NCBI GenBank assembly: GCA_963785645.1
Contig: CAWAWG010000005.1
Location: 62,001 to 126,000, forward strand
Direction: 5' to 3'
DNA from: Trebonia sp963785645
GTDB taxonomy: Bacteria > Actinomycetota > Actinomycetes > Streptosporangiales > Streptosporangiaceae
Length of the DNA stretch: 64,000 bases
The notes beneath the pieces are model-generated. The model did not search any database and had not been told where the DNA came from. It saw only the letters and a list, made by a program, of their open reading frames with translations. Position 1 is the first letter of the stretch; the number at the start of each line of letters is the position of its first letter. Shown here in pieces: positions 1-9,265 of the stretch. The translations under genes and the position numbers were made by a program.

Positions 1-18
1 CGGCAGCCGGCGGCGCCG

Positions 19-1419
19 GTGACGGCCGCGGGCACGCCGGGCGAGGGATCTCAGGCACCGGTAGACACGGCCGACACCACCGAAACCGGCCTGACCCAGG
101 CCGGCACCGCCCAAGCCGACGCGGGCGAATCCGACGCGGGCGAAGCCGGCCCCGGCGAGATGGACACCGGCGACGCGGCCGGGGACGATTCCGGCCGGGA
201 GGTCATCGACCTCCTTGAGCCGGCCGACGGGCTGCCGTCGGTCATCACCACGGCGGAAGGCCTGGCGACGGCGGTCGGGAGGCTCGCGAGCGGAACTGGT
301 CCGGTCGCCGTCGATGCCGAGCGCGCGTCGGGGTACCGCTACGGGCAGCGGGCCTACCTTGTCCAGCTTCGCCGGGCGGGCGCGGGGACGGTGCTCATCG
401 ACCCGATCGCCTGCCCCGACCTCTCGTCGCTCGGCGCGGCCATCGGCGACGTCGCGGCGGTCCTGCACGCCGCGTCCCAGGACCTGCCGTGTCTCGCCGA
501 GATCGGCTACCAGCCGAGAGAACTGTTCGACACCGAGCTGGCCGGCCGGCTGCTCGGCTACCCGCGGGTGGCGCTCGGCACGATGCTGGAGGAAGTACTC
601 GGCTTCCGGCTGGCCAAGGAGCATTCGGCCGCCGACTGGTCGGTGCGGCCGCTGCCCGCGGAGATGCTCAAGTACGCGGCGCTCGACGTTGAGGTGCTGA
701 CCGAACTGCGCGACGCGCTCGCCGCCCAGCTGCGCGAGCAGGGAAAGACCGAGTGGGCCCGTCAGGAGTTCGCCGCGATCGCCGCCGCTCCCCCGGCGCC
801 GCCCCGGGCCGACCCGTGGCGGCGCACTTCGGGGATTCACAAGGTGCGCACGAGGCGGGCCCTGGCTGTCGTCCGTGAGCTGTGGCAGACGCGGGACGAG
901 ATCGCGCGGGACGCCGACCTGTCGCCGCGCCGGGTGCTGAGCGACCAGGCCATCATCGACGCGGCCCGGGCGGAAGCCGCCAAGCCGCCGCCGACGGGCC
1001 GGCCGCAGCTTGAGCGGATCAGCGGGTTCCACGCCCGCTACGCCCGGAAGTACTCCGACCGCTGGGTGGCCGCCGTGCTCCGCGCCCGCCAGCTCGACGA
1101 CGTTGAGCTGCCCGAGGTCGCCGGCGCGGGCGCGGTACCCGGCCCGCCGCCCGTGCACCGCTGGGCCGAGCGCGACCCGGCCGCGGCGGCCCGGCTGTCG
1201 GCCGCGCGGGAGGCCGTCGGCACGCTCGCCGCGGCCAACCGGCTGCCGGTAGAGAACCTGCTCTCCCCGGACGCCCTGCGCCGCTTGGCCTGGGAACCGC
1301 CGGTTCCCGCGACCGCGGAAACCATCACCTCGGTCTTGACGGCCTCCGGTGCCCGTCCGTGGCAGGCGGAGCTGACGGCCGGGCCGCTCGCGGACGCATT
1401 CGCGGCGGCCGGGAGCTGA
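19..1419 (+). CDS. Ribonuclease D-type 3'-5' exonuclease with HRDC domain
   Basis: Trims 3' ends of structured RNAs, acting hydrolytically with two metal ions. The DEDDy exonuclease fold is clear: the DAE motif at residues 99-101, an Asp in SQDLPCL at about 155, and the YAALD motif at 219-223. An HRDC nucleic-acid-binding domain follows at about 275-345. The first 65 residues are an acidic, low-complexity actinobacterial extension. The frame is open to the window edge, so the GTG used here may not be the real start and the gene may begin outside the window. In related actinomycetes this gene lies near dxs, as it does here. Identification is by motifs. Confidence 0.9.
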   Translation: MTAAGTPGEGSQAPVDTADTTETGLTQAGTAQADAGESDAGEAGPGEMDTGDAAGDDSGREVIDLLEPADGLPSVITTAEGLATAVGRLASGTGPVAVDAERASGYRYGQRAYLVQLRRAGAGTVLIDPIACPDLSSLGAAIGDVAAVLHAASQDLPCLAEIGYQPRELFDTELAGRLLGYPRVALGTMLEEVLGFRLAKEHSAADWSVRPLPAEMLKYAALDVEVLTELRDALAAQLREQGKTEWARQEFAAIAAAPPAPPRADPWRRTSGIHKVRTRRALAVVRELWQTRDEIARDADLSPRRVLSDQAIIDAARAEAAKPPPTGRPQLERISGFHARYARKYSDRWVAAVLRARQLDDVELPEVAGAGAVPGPPPVHRWAERDPAAAARLSAAREAVGTLAAANRLPVENLLSPDALRRLAWEPPVPATAETITSVLTASGARPWQAELTAGPLADAFAAAGS

Positions 1420-1503
1420 CCGTACTCCCGTTTCTGCCCGATGCGGGGAATGCTGGCCGGGTGGCCTGCGCGTTAACGGTAAAGAGCCGGGGCAGGAGGG
1501 CAC

Positions 1504-1531
1504 TTTTACCCCTGAGCGCAGCGGCTACGCT
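1504..1531 (+). promoter_or_regulatory. Probable promoter of the DedA gene
   Basis: A TACGCT -10 box lies at 1526-1531 with a weak -35 (TTTACC, 1505-1510) 15 bases upstream. This predicts a leader of about 50 bases before the start codon at 1587. The assignment is inferred from position and the actinobacterial TANNNT consensus. Confidence 0.4.
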
Positions 1532-1586
1532 GTAGGCAGTCTGTCAGCCGCCTGCACGACGCCTGAAGACCGACGGGGGATGATCG

Positions 1587-2567
1587 ATGATCAGACCAGT
1601 GCTTGCCACCGTCGCTACAGCACTGGGCAGCACGGGACTGGGGAGCACGGGTCTCGGCAGCGGACCTGAGCCGGTCCTGCCCGGGTTCCTCAACTCCCTG
1701 TCGTCGCCGCTTGGGCACTACGGGGTGTGGGCGGTCCTCTTCTTTGTCCTGATCGAGGACTTCGGGATCCCGGTGCCCGGCGAGACGATACTCATCGCGG
1801 CCGCCATCTTCGCCGGATCCGGACAGCTCAACGTGGTCGCGGTTGGCCTGGTTGGCTTCGGCGCCGCGGTGCTCGGTGACAATATCGGGTACGGGATCGG
1901 CCGGTTCGGCGGGCGCAGGGTGGTAGAACGCTGGGGCAGATACGCCTTCCTCACCGCTGAGCGGCTCGACAAGGCCGAGGAATTCTTCGCGCGGCACGGC
2001 GGCAAGATCATCGTGATCGCGCGGTTCGTCGAGGGGCTGCGGCAGGCGAACGGGATCATCGGCGGCCTCACCGAGATGAGGTGGCTCAAGTTCCTGGTCT
2101 TCAACGCGCTCGGCGCCGCGCTGTGGGTCGGGGCGTGGGTGAGCGCCGGGTACTTCGCCGGCCACCACATCGCCGCGATCTACAGCGACGTTACCCGGTA
2201 CTCCCTGTACGCGGCGATCGCGGCGGCGGTCGTGATCGCCGCCTGGGTCGGCGTCCGGGTGCGCAGGCGCCGACGATCCCGTACTAGTGCGGCGGCAGCG
2301 GACGAAGACGACGGATCACCCGAGACGGCCGACGCCAGCGTGGCCGTGGCGGCGACCGAGGCCGGCCCGGACCCCGAGACGTTCCCGGTCGGCGGCCCAG
2401 CCGTCAGCGCGACGGAGTCCGCCGGTGACGACCAGGACGAGCAGCCCGCTGACCCCGACCCGGGACCCGCGGCGATCCCCGCGCCAGACGCCCCCGGTGG
2501 AGTGGTGAACACAGCCGACCGGCCGGCCGAGGCCGTCCGGCACCCGCCAAGCGGTCCCGGCCGGTAA
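1587..2567 (+). CDS. DedA family membrane protein with long acidic tail
   Basis: DedA/SNARE-associated proteins are integral membrane proteins linked to lipid (undecaprenyl-phosphate or phospholipid) flipping and envelope homeostasis. Residues 30-215 show the family pattern: a hydrophobic segment ending in EDFGIPVPGE, the GYGIGRFGG segment, then RFVEGLRQANGI and two C-terminal membrane helices. About 105 residues after the last helix (RRRRRSR) are acidic, Pro/Ala-rich and probably disordered in the cytoplasm. The last 164 bases overlap the 3' end of the convergent Nudix gene, so one of the two C-termini may be longer than in reality. The start has a GGGG motif just upstream. Confidence 0.85.
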   Translation: MIRPVLATVATALGSTGLGSTGLGSGPEPVLPGFLNSLSSPLGHYGVWAVLFFVLIEDFGIPVPGETILIAAAIFAGSGQLNVVAVGLVGFGAAVLGDNIGYGIGRFGGRRVVERWGRYAFLTAERLDKAEEFFARHGGKIIVIARFVEGLRQANGIIGGLTEMRWLKFLVFNALGAALWVGAWVSAGYFAGHHIAAIYSDVTRYSLYAAIAAAVVIAAWVGVRVRRRRRSRTSAAAADEDDGSPETADASVAVAATEAGPDPETFPVGGPAVSATESAGDDQDEQPADPDPGPAAIPAPDAPGGVVNTADRPAEAVRHPPSGPGR

Positions 2568-3768
2568 CGGGTAAACAGTCGAGCAGGTCGTAGCGGTCGG
2601 CGGAGACCAGGACACCAACCGGCCCGGCAGTACTGTCACGGTCAGTGCCACCAGGGCCGGTGTCCGGAGGGTCAGGCGGGCGCGGAAGGTCAGGCGGGCC
2701 GAGGCCGACGATGCGCCGCCACCAGCGGCGGAACGCCGCCAGCGCCCGGACTGCCGGTAGTCCGGCCGGCTCGGACGGCGGCGGCACCGGTTCCCCGGCC
2801 GCTTCCCGGTCCGGTACCCGGGGCAGCGGGGCCACGTTCAGCACCCAGAAGCCGGACGTAGGCAGCGCCTCGCTCCACTCCTTCGGCAGTTCAGCGATGG
2901 TGTCGCCGGCCGCGGCGATGCCCGCGTCGTCGCTGCGGTAGCCGGCCAGGGCCGCGAGTGCCGCCGCCTGCAGGGCCGGAAGGTTCTCCCGGTGGGCACA
3001 GATCACGGTCGGCTTCCCCGAGGCGATGACCTCGCGGACCAGAGCAGCGGCGTCGCTTCCCGAGTCGGCCTCGTTCGTTCGGGATGATCCCTTGTGCAGG
3101 TAGAGCGACGGCTCTGCCCGCACCTGCTCGCCGGTGAACCGCGACAGCGGGCGCAGGGTGTCCGCGCAGCGGACGGCGGTTGAGCTGATCAGCCGCGGCC
3201 GGGGAGCGAAGCACGCGATCAGGTCGGTCAGGGCCTTGGCATCGGCGCGGCCCGAGTCGTCGAGCGGCCGGGCCGCGTCGGGGCGTTTCCAGCCGTTCTT
3301 CGACACGGCGCTGGAGTGGCGCAGCAGGATCAGCGGGACGGTACGCACCGGCCGGGCGGCGAAGTCGGCGAGGATCCCGTGGTCGCGGGAGTAGCTGACC
3401 TTGCCCACGGCGCGGTCGGCAGGCAGCCAGGTGACCTCGTCCACCTCGGCATTGGGGACCGCGTGCTCATCGACGGACAGCACGCGGGCCGCCCAGTAGT
3501 GGACCCGCTTCGGGCGGCCGCCCACGTTGTAGCGGACCGAGACCAGACGGCGGCCGAGGGCGAGGCGCGCACCGCCCTCTTCGAGCACCTCGCGGACGGC
3601 GGTCACCGGGAGCGGCTCATCGGGCTCGGCCTTGCCCTTGGGCAGCGACCAGTCGTCGTACTTCTTGCGGTGCACAAGCAGGATCTCCGGCTCACCGTCC
3701 GGCCCCGGCCGCCAGGCGACCCCGCCGGCCGCCCTGATCAGTCTGGACCCCGGCTTGCTGTCAGGCAT
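2404..3768 (-). CDS. Nudix hydrolase fused to histidine phosphatase (MutT1-like)
   Basis: This resembles mycobacterial MutT1, which hydrolyses 8-oxo-(d)GTP and diadenosine polyphosphates in two steps. The Nudix box GX5EX7REXXEEXG lies at about residues 45-66 (GKAEPDE through REVLEEGG). The phosphatase domain begins near residue 147 with the catalytic RH of LLRHSS (150-151). The family usually ends at about 310-330 residues; here the frame continues 120 residues into Pro/Arg-rich sequence overlapping the DedA gene, so the true C-terminus is uncertain. The start overlaps the ppk1 stop by eight bases, so the two are probably translated together. Confidence 0.85.
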   Translation of the reverse strand: MPDSKPGSRLIRAAGGVAWRPGPDGEPEILLVHRKKYDDWSLPKGKAEPDEPLPVTAVREVLEEGGARLALGRRLVSVRYNVGGRPKRVHYWAARVLSVDEHAVPNAEVDEVTWLPADRAVGKVSYSRDHGILADFAARPVRTVPLILLRHSSAVSKNGWKRPDAARPLDDSGRADAKALTDLIACFAPRPRLISSTAVRCADTLRPLSRFTGEQVRAEPSLYLHKGSSRTNEADSGSDAAALVREVIASGKPTVICAHRENLPALQAAALAALAGYRSDDAGIAAAGDTIAELPKEWSEALPTSGFWVLNVAPLPRVPDREAAGEPVPPPSEPAGLPAVRALAAFRRWWRRIVGLGPPDLPRPPDPPDTGPGGTDRDSTAGPVGVLVSADRYDLLDCLPVTGRDRLAGAGRPRPAGRLCSPLHRGRLARGSPRVPGRGQRAARPGRHRRTPSR

Positions 3769-6028
3769 CAGGCAGGCGTCCTCGGCTCTTGTCCATGATC
3801 AGGCTCTCGTGTACGTCGCGCAGCGGCGCGCCGGACTCGTCACGAGCGTGCCTGGTCCAGCGGCCGTCTCCGTCAAGCCACCAAGAGGACGTCCCATCAT
3901 CCATGCCCAAGGCGACCAGCTCACGCAGTCTAGTGCAATGGGCCGGATCAGCCACCCGCACCAGGCTTTCCACCCGCCGGTCCAGGTTGCGGTGCATCAT
4001 GTCCGCACTGCCCAGCCAGACCTCGTTGCCGGCGTCCGGGTCCTCGCCCGGCTCAGGGCGGGGGTCGGGCTCGCCGGTGCCGAAGGCGTAGATCCGCGAG
4101 TGCTCAAGGAACCGGCCGAGGACGCTGCGCACCTTGATGTTTTCCGACAGACCGGTGACGCCCGGCTTCAACGCGCACATACCCCGCACCCAGATGTCGA
4201 TGGGCACCCCGGCCTGCCCGGCCCGGTAGAGCGCGTCGATCACCACCTCGTCGACGATCGAGTTGCATTTGAAGGCGATCTTCGCCGGCTTGCCCGCCCG
4301 TGCCCGCGCGGCCTGGCGGCCGATGCGGCCCACGATCCCCGCGCGCAGCGCCTCCGGGGCGACCAGCAGCCGGCGGTAGCCGCTCTTCCGGCTGTATCCG
4401 GTCAGGTGGTTGAACAGGTCGGTGACGTCCTCGCCGACCTTGTTGTCGGCCGTGAGCAGGCCGAAGTCCTCATAGAGGCGCGCGGTCGTCGGATGGTAGT
4501 TGCCGGTGCCGATATGGCAGTAGCGCCGTAGCGTGCCGTCGGGTTGCTGCCGGACGATCAGCATGACCTTGGCGTGCGTCTTCATGCCGACAAAGCCGTA
4601 GACGACGTGACAGCCCGCCTCTTCCAGCTTTCTGGCCCAGGTGATGTTCGCCCGCTCGTCGAACCTGGCCGTGAGCTCGACCACCACGACGACCTGCTTG
4701 CCCGCCTCGGCCGCGTCGATCAGCGCGTCGACGATCGGGCTCTGCCCGCTCGTGCGGTAGAGCGTCTGCTTGATCGCGAGGACGCGCGGATCGGCGGCGG
4801 CCTCCTCGACGAGGCGCTGCACGCTCGTGGTGAACGAGTCGTAGGGGTGATGCACGAGGATGTCGCGCTCGTCCAGGGTGCTGAAGATGGAGGTGTCCGT
4901 CGGCACGGCCTTGGCATTCGGGACAAACGGCGGGTACCTCAGCTCCGCGAGCGGCAGGTCCGCGATGGCGTTGAGGCCGGTCAGGTCAAGCGGGCCGGGC
5001 AGCCGGTAGACCGCGTTGTCGTCCACGCCCAGTTCCCTGGCCAGCCGGATCAGCACGTCCTCGGACATGTCCTGCTCGACCTCGAGCCTGACCGCTGGCT
5101 CGAAGCGCCGCTTGAGCAGCTCGCGTTCCATCGCCTGGAGCAGGTTCTCCGTGACATCCTCGTCCACCTCGAGCTCGCGGACCCGGGTCACCCGGAAGAC
5201 GTAGTGCTCGAGGATGTCCATGCCGCCGAACAGCTGGTTCAGATGCGCGGCGATCACGTCCTCGATCGGGACGTAGCGGTAGCGGTTGACGTTGAGGAAG
5301 CGCGGCAGCGACGGCGGCACCTTGACCCGCGCGAACAGGGTCAGGCCGTTGACGGGGTCGGTCAGGGTGACCGCGAGGTTGAGCGACAGCCCGGAGATGA
5401 ACGGGAACGGGTGCGCCGGGTCCACCACCAGCGGCGTGAGCACCGGGTAGATCCGGTTCCTGAACAGCTCGGCCAGCTCGGCGCGCTCGTCCCCGGTGAG
5501 TTCCTTCCACCGGAGGATCTCGATGTCGTGCCGGGCGAACTCGGGCTTGATGAGGTCGGCGAACACGGCGGCGTGCCGGCCGGCCAGCTCACCGGACTTG
5601 GTCAGGGTGCTCTTGAGCAGTTCGTCGGGGGTGTGCCCGGACGGGATGATGAGCGGGAGGCCCGCGGCCATCCGGCGCATCAGGCCGGCCACCCGGACCA
5701 TGAAGAACTCGTCCAGGTTGGAGGCGAAGATGGCGAGGAACCGCACCCGCTCAAGCAGCGGCGTCTGATCGTCCTCGGCGAGCTCGAGGACGCGCTGGTT
5801 GAACAGCACCCAGCTCTCCTCGCGGTCCAGGTAGCGGTCAGCGGGGAGCTCGGCGCGGGCCTGGCCGTCCTCAGCCTGCGTTGTCTGGTGGGCAGCCGTG
5901 CCCGTGTGATACTCCATGTCGGATATTTCCTCGATTTCGGTGATATCCGTGATATCCGCCGACTGGCCGCCCGGGGCTGACGAGTCACCTGACACGATCC
6001 CGGTCTCGCTGACGCTCATGATCCCCAT
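3761..6028 (-). CDS. ppk1: Polyphosphate kinase 1
   Basis: Reversibly transfers the terminal ATP phosphate to polyphosphate in the cytoplasm. The protein, about 755 residues, has the PPK1 layout. The N-terminal domain includes the RVRFLAIFASNLDEFFMVRV region. The catalytic core contains KQTLYRTSG, ELTARFDERANI, the phospho-accepting His in CHIGTGNYHPTTARLYEDFG, and HRNLDRR. The frame is open far upstream, but that part is Pro/Arg-rich and covers the neighbouring gene. I chose the ATG at 6028, directly preceded by a GAGGG motif; ATG 6019 is the alternative. The first 70 residues are acidic and poorly conserved. It is followed by the overlapping Nudix-phosphatase gene, a pairing seen in actinobacteria. 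Confidence 0.95.
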   Translation of the reverse strand: MGIMSVSETGIVSGDSSAPGGQSADITDITEIEEISDMEYHTGTAAHQTTQAEDGQARAELPADRYLDREESWVLFNQRVLELAEDDQTPLLERVRFLAIFASNLDEFFMVRVAGLMRRMAAGLPLIIPSGHTPDELLKSTLTKSGELAGRHAAVFADLIKPEFARHDIEILRWKELTGDERAELAELFRNRIYPVLTPLVVDPAHPFPFISGLSLNLAVTLTDPVNGLTLFARVKVPPSLPRFLNVNRYRYVPIEDVIAAHLNQLFGGMDILEHYVFRVTRVRELEVDEDVTENLLQAMERELLKRRFEPAVRLEVEQDMSEDVLIRLARELGVDDNAVYRLPGPLDLTGLNAIADLPLAELRYPPFVPNAKAVPTDTSIFSTLDERDILVHHPYDSFTTSVQRLVEEAAADPRVLAIKQTLYRTSGQSPIVDALIDAAEAGKQVVVVVELTARFDERANITWARKLEEAGCHVVYGFVGMKTHAKVMLIVRQQPDGTLRRYCHIGTGNYHPTTARLYEDFGLLTADNKVGEDVTDLFNHLTGYSRKSGYRRLLVAPEALRAGIVGRIGRQAARARAGKPAKIAFKCNSIVDEVVIDALYRAGQAGVPIDIWVRGMCALKPGVTGLSENIKVRSVLGRFLEHSRIYAFGTGEPDPRPEPGEDPDAGNEVWLGSADMMHRNLDRRVESLVRVADPAHCTRLRELVALGMDDGTSSWWLDGDGRWTRHARDESGAPLRDVHESLIMDKSRGRLPDA

Positions 6029-6087
6029 CTTCCCTCGCGAGCTCTGGTCAAAAGCGACACCCCCAAGGGTCTGGGCGGCGCCCCCGG

Positions 6088-6867
6088 TCAGTCGGGTCCG
6101 GTTCCGTGCCGCGGCGCGGGCGGCGGCGGGCACGCGGGCTCGGCCGAACGGACAAACCTGACCGAACGGGCAGGGGCGGCTGACCGGGTGGAACCGGCTG
6201 AGCGGGCAGGGGCCAGGCAGCCGGGCACGGGCGAAGCCGCGGCCTTGGCGACGGTGCCCACGGGAGTGCCCACGGGAGTGCCCGCGCCAGCCTGGACCGC
6301 GCGGATCTGCAGGTAGCCGCGCCCGCGGGGCGCTCTGGCAGTGCAGGCCGTCAGGGGATACCCGACGAAGCGGGCGGCCGCCTGCCCGGGAACCACGACG
6401 CGCACTCCCGTCGCGCGGACCGGGCCGCACCCGGCCCCGGGCACCGCGGCATCCAGGGCCGCGTGCGCGGTCTGCCCGGGTGCGAGCACGATGCGGGCGG
6501 CGACCGACGGGACACGGGCCGCGGCGGCGCCCACCTGGACGCCGTCGCCCCGGTAGAGCGAAACCTCCGGGTAACCCGCGAGCGAGCACGGTGCGCGGGA
6601 CACGTTGGTGAACTCAACCGGGTACCGGGTGATCTCGGCGCTCACCCGCGCACCGGGCCCGAGGGAGATGCGCAGAGCGGCCGCCGAGCACCGAGCGGTC
6701 TGCGCCGACGGGACGCCGGCGGTCGTGTGCCGCGCGTCCGCTGCCTTCGCGGACGCCAGCGCCGCGTTCACGGACGCACCCCGGCTGAGGGTGACCGCTA
6801 GCACCGCGGTGGCACCGAATGCCACGGCAGTCGCGATTCGCCAGCCCAGGCGCGCGCCTGCCCGCAT
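6088..6867 (-). CDS. DUF4232 family secreted or membrane-anchored protein
   Basis: Function unknown. The ATG at 6867 is preceded by an AAGGGGG ribosome site with five-base spacing, which fixes the start. Residues 8-25 form one hydrophobic segment (signal peptide or anchor; no lipobox Cys seen), then a linker and a DUF4232-type domain (about 60-185) with the typical pattern of an N-terminal Cys, EFTNVSRAPCSLAGYP and a late Cys pair. The last 60 residues are Ala/Arg/Ser-rich with no recognisable domain. It lies 59 bases upstream of ppk1 on the same strand, so co-transcription is possible. Confidence 0.7.
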   Translation of the reverse strand: MRAGARLGWRIATAVAFGATAVLAVTLSRGASVNAALASAKAADARHTTAGVPSAQTARCSAAALRISLGPGARVSAEITRYPVEFTNVSRAPCSLAGYPEVSLYRGDGVQVGAAAARVPSVAARIVLAPGQTAHAALDAAVPGAGCGPVRATGVRVVVPGQAAARFVGYPLTACTARAPRGRGYLQIRAVQAGAGTPVGTPVGTVAKAAASPVPGCLAPARSAGSTRSAAPARSVRFVRSAEPACPPPPAPRHGTGPD

Positions 6868-7101
6868 CGTTGCCCCCTTGCGACGATCACCCGCGTATTC
6901 ACCCATCTTGACGTTTGTGCACGGGTTTGCCTAGGCCCCAGGCCGGGCCCGGCCGATCTCAGGCCCGGCCGACCAGCGGCAGATGCGTCCGCTTGAAGCG
7001 ATCACGCCCGGTCCGGCGGCTGCGGACCGTATGATTCTCTCGGCGCTCACAGATTTCCGCGCGCCGTTCTCCAGGAGGCCGGCTGCACCAGGTAGCTGTA
7101 T

Positions 7102-7134
7102 TTGCCGCGGCTCCGCAATGCCTATAATTCCTAC
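7102..7134 (+). promoter_or_regulatory. Promoter for a leaderless transcript
   Basis: A consensus TATAAT lies at 7123-7128 with TTGCCG at 7102-7107 (15-base spacing). Exactly six bases separate the -10 box from the ATG at 7135, so transcription should begin at the start codon. No ribosome-binding site precedes that ATG, which fits a leaderless mRNA. Confidence 0.65.
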
Positions 7135-8059
7135 ATGGTTAGTAGTGATACGAGCGTGCTGCTCCCCCGTCCCAATGATGCGGTCGTCGCGGTTGAGCCG
7201 CCGGGCCCGGGTTCCGGGAACTGGGCGGGCGCCCCGTCGGCGGTGGCCGCCGACGGCGGTGTCTATCTCGCTTACCGGCTGCGCCGGCCGGTGGGCAGCG
7301 GACGCGGCTACGCGGTCGGGATCGCATTCGCGGCGGACGGCGTCCACTTCGGCGCTCCGCTCGCCGTCATCGCCAAGGAGGACGCCGCGACCGAGTCGCT
7401 GGAGCGCCCCGAGCTGATCCGGCTTCCGGGAGGAGGCTGGCGCCTGTACCTCAGCTGCGCCACCACCGGAACCAAGCACTGGCGGGTCGAAGCGACCGAC
7501 GCCGCGCACCCGGCCGAGTTCGACATCCGCCGCCTCGGCGTCGTCCTGCCGGGGGACCCGCGCAAGCGGGCGGTCAAGGATCCGGTCATCACCCAGCACG
7601 ACGGCCAGTGGCACATGTGGGCGACCATCCACCCCCTCGCGGACCCGGACGCGACCGACCAGATGACGACCGAGTACGCCACGAGCACGGACGGCCTCGA
7701 CTGGACCTGGCAGGGCATCGCCCTGGCCGGACGGCCGGGCGAGTGGGACTGCCGGGGCGCAAGGGTCACCGCGGTGCGCTTCGGCGGGACGGGCCAGCAC
7801 CCGGTCACCGCGTACTACGACGGGCGAGCCAGCGCCTCGGAAAACTACGAAGAACGGACCGGAGTCGCGCTCGGCGCCGACCCCGCGGCGCTGATCCCCA
7901 CGTCACATCCCGGCGCGGGCCCCGCCGTCGAGTCCCCGTATCACCGCGGCGGCCTCCGTTACCTCGACCTGGTCGACCTGCCCGACGGCCGGACGCGCCT
8001 TTACTACGAGATGGCCCAGCCGGACGGGTCCCACGCACTGGTCACCGAGATCCGGTTAG
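7135..8059 (+). CDS. Beta-propeller glycosidase-like protein (frame open at 3' end)
   Basis: About 307 residues built of repeated beta-blade motifs (SLERPELIRLPGGGWRLYLS, VKDPVITQHDGQWHMWATIH, TEYATSTDGLDW, PVTAYYDGRASASENYEERT). They resemble the five-bladed GH43/GH32/GH130-type propellers; the D and E residues in those strands could be catalytic. Specificity is unknown. In the sequence as given, the frame passes its natural end and runs antisense through the sulfotransferase gene to 8949. Removing one G at 8054-8055 gives VTEIR then TAG at 8057-8059, overlapping the convergent sulfotransferase stop by four bases. I take that as the true end. It has a leaderless promoter. Confidence 0.65.
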
Positions 8060-9042
8060 CCGCGGCGGAAGCCGTTCTTCGCCTGAGCCTGGCCGGCCCG
8101 GCGGGCGCCGACCATATTGCCCGAGCGGTCGCGGGGCGCGGTCCAGTCGCTGAAATCCTCGCCGAGCACGGTTTCCAGCAACCTGATGTCGGCGGTGAAC
8201 CTCGGCAGGATGGCCTGGCGCTGTTCCCAGCTAAGCGGCTGGCGCTCACGCCTTCCGCGCTGCAGGAAGCGCTCCAGCCGGTGCGTCGCCGCGGTCGCCG
8301 TCGAGCCCGGCAGCAGCCGGCCCACCACGTCGCTGGCCCGCATGCCGAGGGAGACGGCGCGATGGGCCAGCGTGTGCTCCGGGTGCGCGGTGACGTTCTC
8401 CCTGGGGATCTCGGCCAGCACCCCCGTCTCGACGCCGAGGAACCCGCAGATCCGGTCGAGCGTGGCCACCGGGTCATCGATCAGCATCCGGTAGCGGAGC
8501 ACCAGCAGCTGCTCGCGCGCAAACAACGACAGCGCGTGCTCAAGCTGCTCGCCGTACCGTCCCAGGCCGGTGTAGTGCCAGAAGGAGGCCCACCCGGCGG
8601 CGATCCGGCTGTCCTCTTCGCCGCAGGCGCGGACAAAGTCACCGACCGGCTCAAGGCCGGCCGACCACAGATGCGTCCAGTTCGAGTGCGCCCGCTCCAC
8701 CGGATCCCTGATGACCACGATCAGCCTCGCATCCGGGATCAGCGCCCGGATCCGGCGCATCGCCGCCGGGTCGTAGAGATAGAGGGGCGTGGCCTCACCC
8801 CGCAGCGTGCCGGGCGGCGCGGCGTCGAACAGCGCCTCGTACTTCTCGCGCTGCCAGACGTGCTCACGGTAGGTCAGGGCGTCTCCGGGGCCTCCCCTGG
8901 TCGGCGGCGGCCCGTCGGTGAGGAAGAACTTCGGCTCCTTGACCGGTGACAGGTAGAGCCCCGGGTGCCGGGAAAGCGCGCCGTGCAGCGCCGTCGTTCC
9001 CGCCTTGGGAACCCCGGCCACCAGGAAATCGGGCAGCGCCAT
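8056..9042 (-). CDS. PAPS-dependent sulfotransferase
   Basis: Transfers sulfate from 3'-phosphoadenylyl sulfate to an acceptor, probably a lipid, glycan or small molecule. Two cofactor motifs are present: the 5'-phosphosulfate loop VPKAGTTAL (residues 11-19) and the 3'-phosphate motif VIRDPVERAHSNW (110-122). The length (328 residues) and the final LLPRFTADIRLLE segment are typical of bacterial Sulfotransfer_1/3 proteins related to the heparan N-deacetylase/N-sulfotransferase type. The start has GGAGGGA four to five bases upstream. It converges with the propeller hydrolase. The acceptor cannot be predicted. Confidence 0.88.
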   Translation of the reverse strand: MALPDFLVAGVPKAGTTALHGALSRHPGLYLSPVKEPKFFLTDGPPPTRGGPGDALTYREHVWQREKYEALFDAAPPGTLRGEATPLYLYDPAAMRRIRALIPDARLIVVIRDPVERAHSNWTHLWSAGLEPVGDFVRACGEEDSRIAAGWASFWHYTGLGRYGEQLEHALSLFAREQLLVLRYRMLIDDPVATLDRICGFLGVETGVLAEIPRENVTAHPEHTLAHRAVSLGMRASDVVGRLLPGSTATAATHRLERFLQRGRRERQPLSWEQRQAILPRFTADIRLLETVLGEDFSDWTAPRDRSGNMVGARRAGQAQAKNGFRRG

Positions 9043-9265
9043 CGTCCCTCCGCAGCAGTCTCCAGCATTTACTACTTTTCTGGTAATAATAATCGCAATT
9101 GCGGCGAGCCGGCAACGGCGGCCCCGTTCCCGGGAACGCGGCTGCCCCCTGGACCGCTATCCATGCAACCAACCCGGACGCGATCCAGCCGTCTCCCGCT
9201 GAGACAGCCGGGCCTCTCCCGGGAAGGATGATGGTAGTAATGCCCGTGCGCCCGCTGGAGGACTG

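Noticed and set aside
4544..5980. Long plus-strand open frame opposite ppk1, and similar ones at 12132-13616, 27154-28692 and 60862-62643
   Set aside because: All are mirror frames of well-identified genes in very GC-rich DNA, rich in R/H/D/V/G repeats, with no family signature.
8060..8949. Long C-terminal extension of the propeller protein
   Set aside because: Entirely antisense to the sulfotransferase; explained by one extra G before the natural stop.
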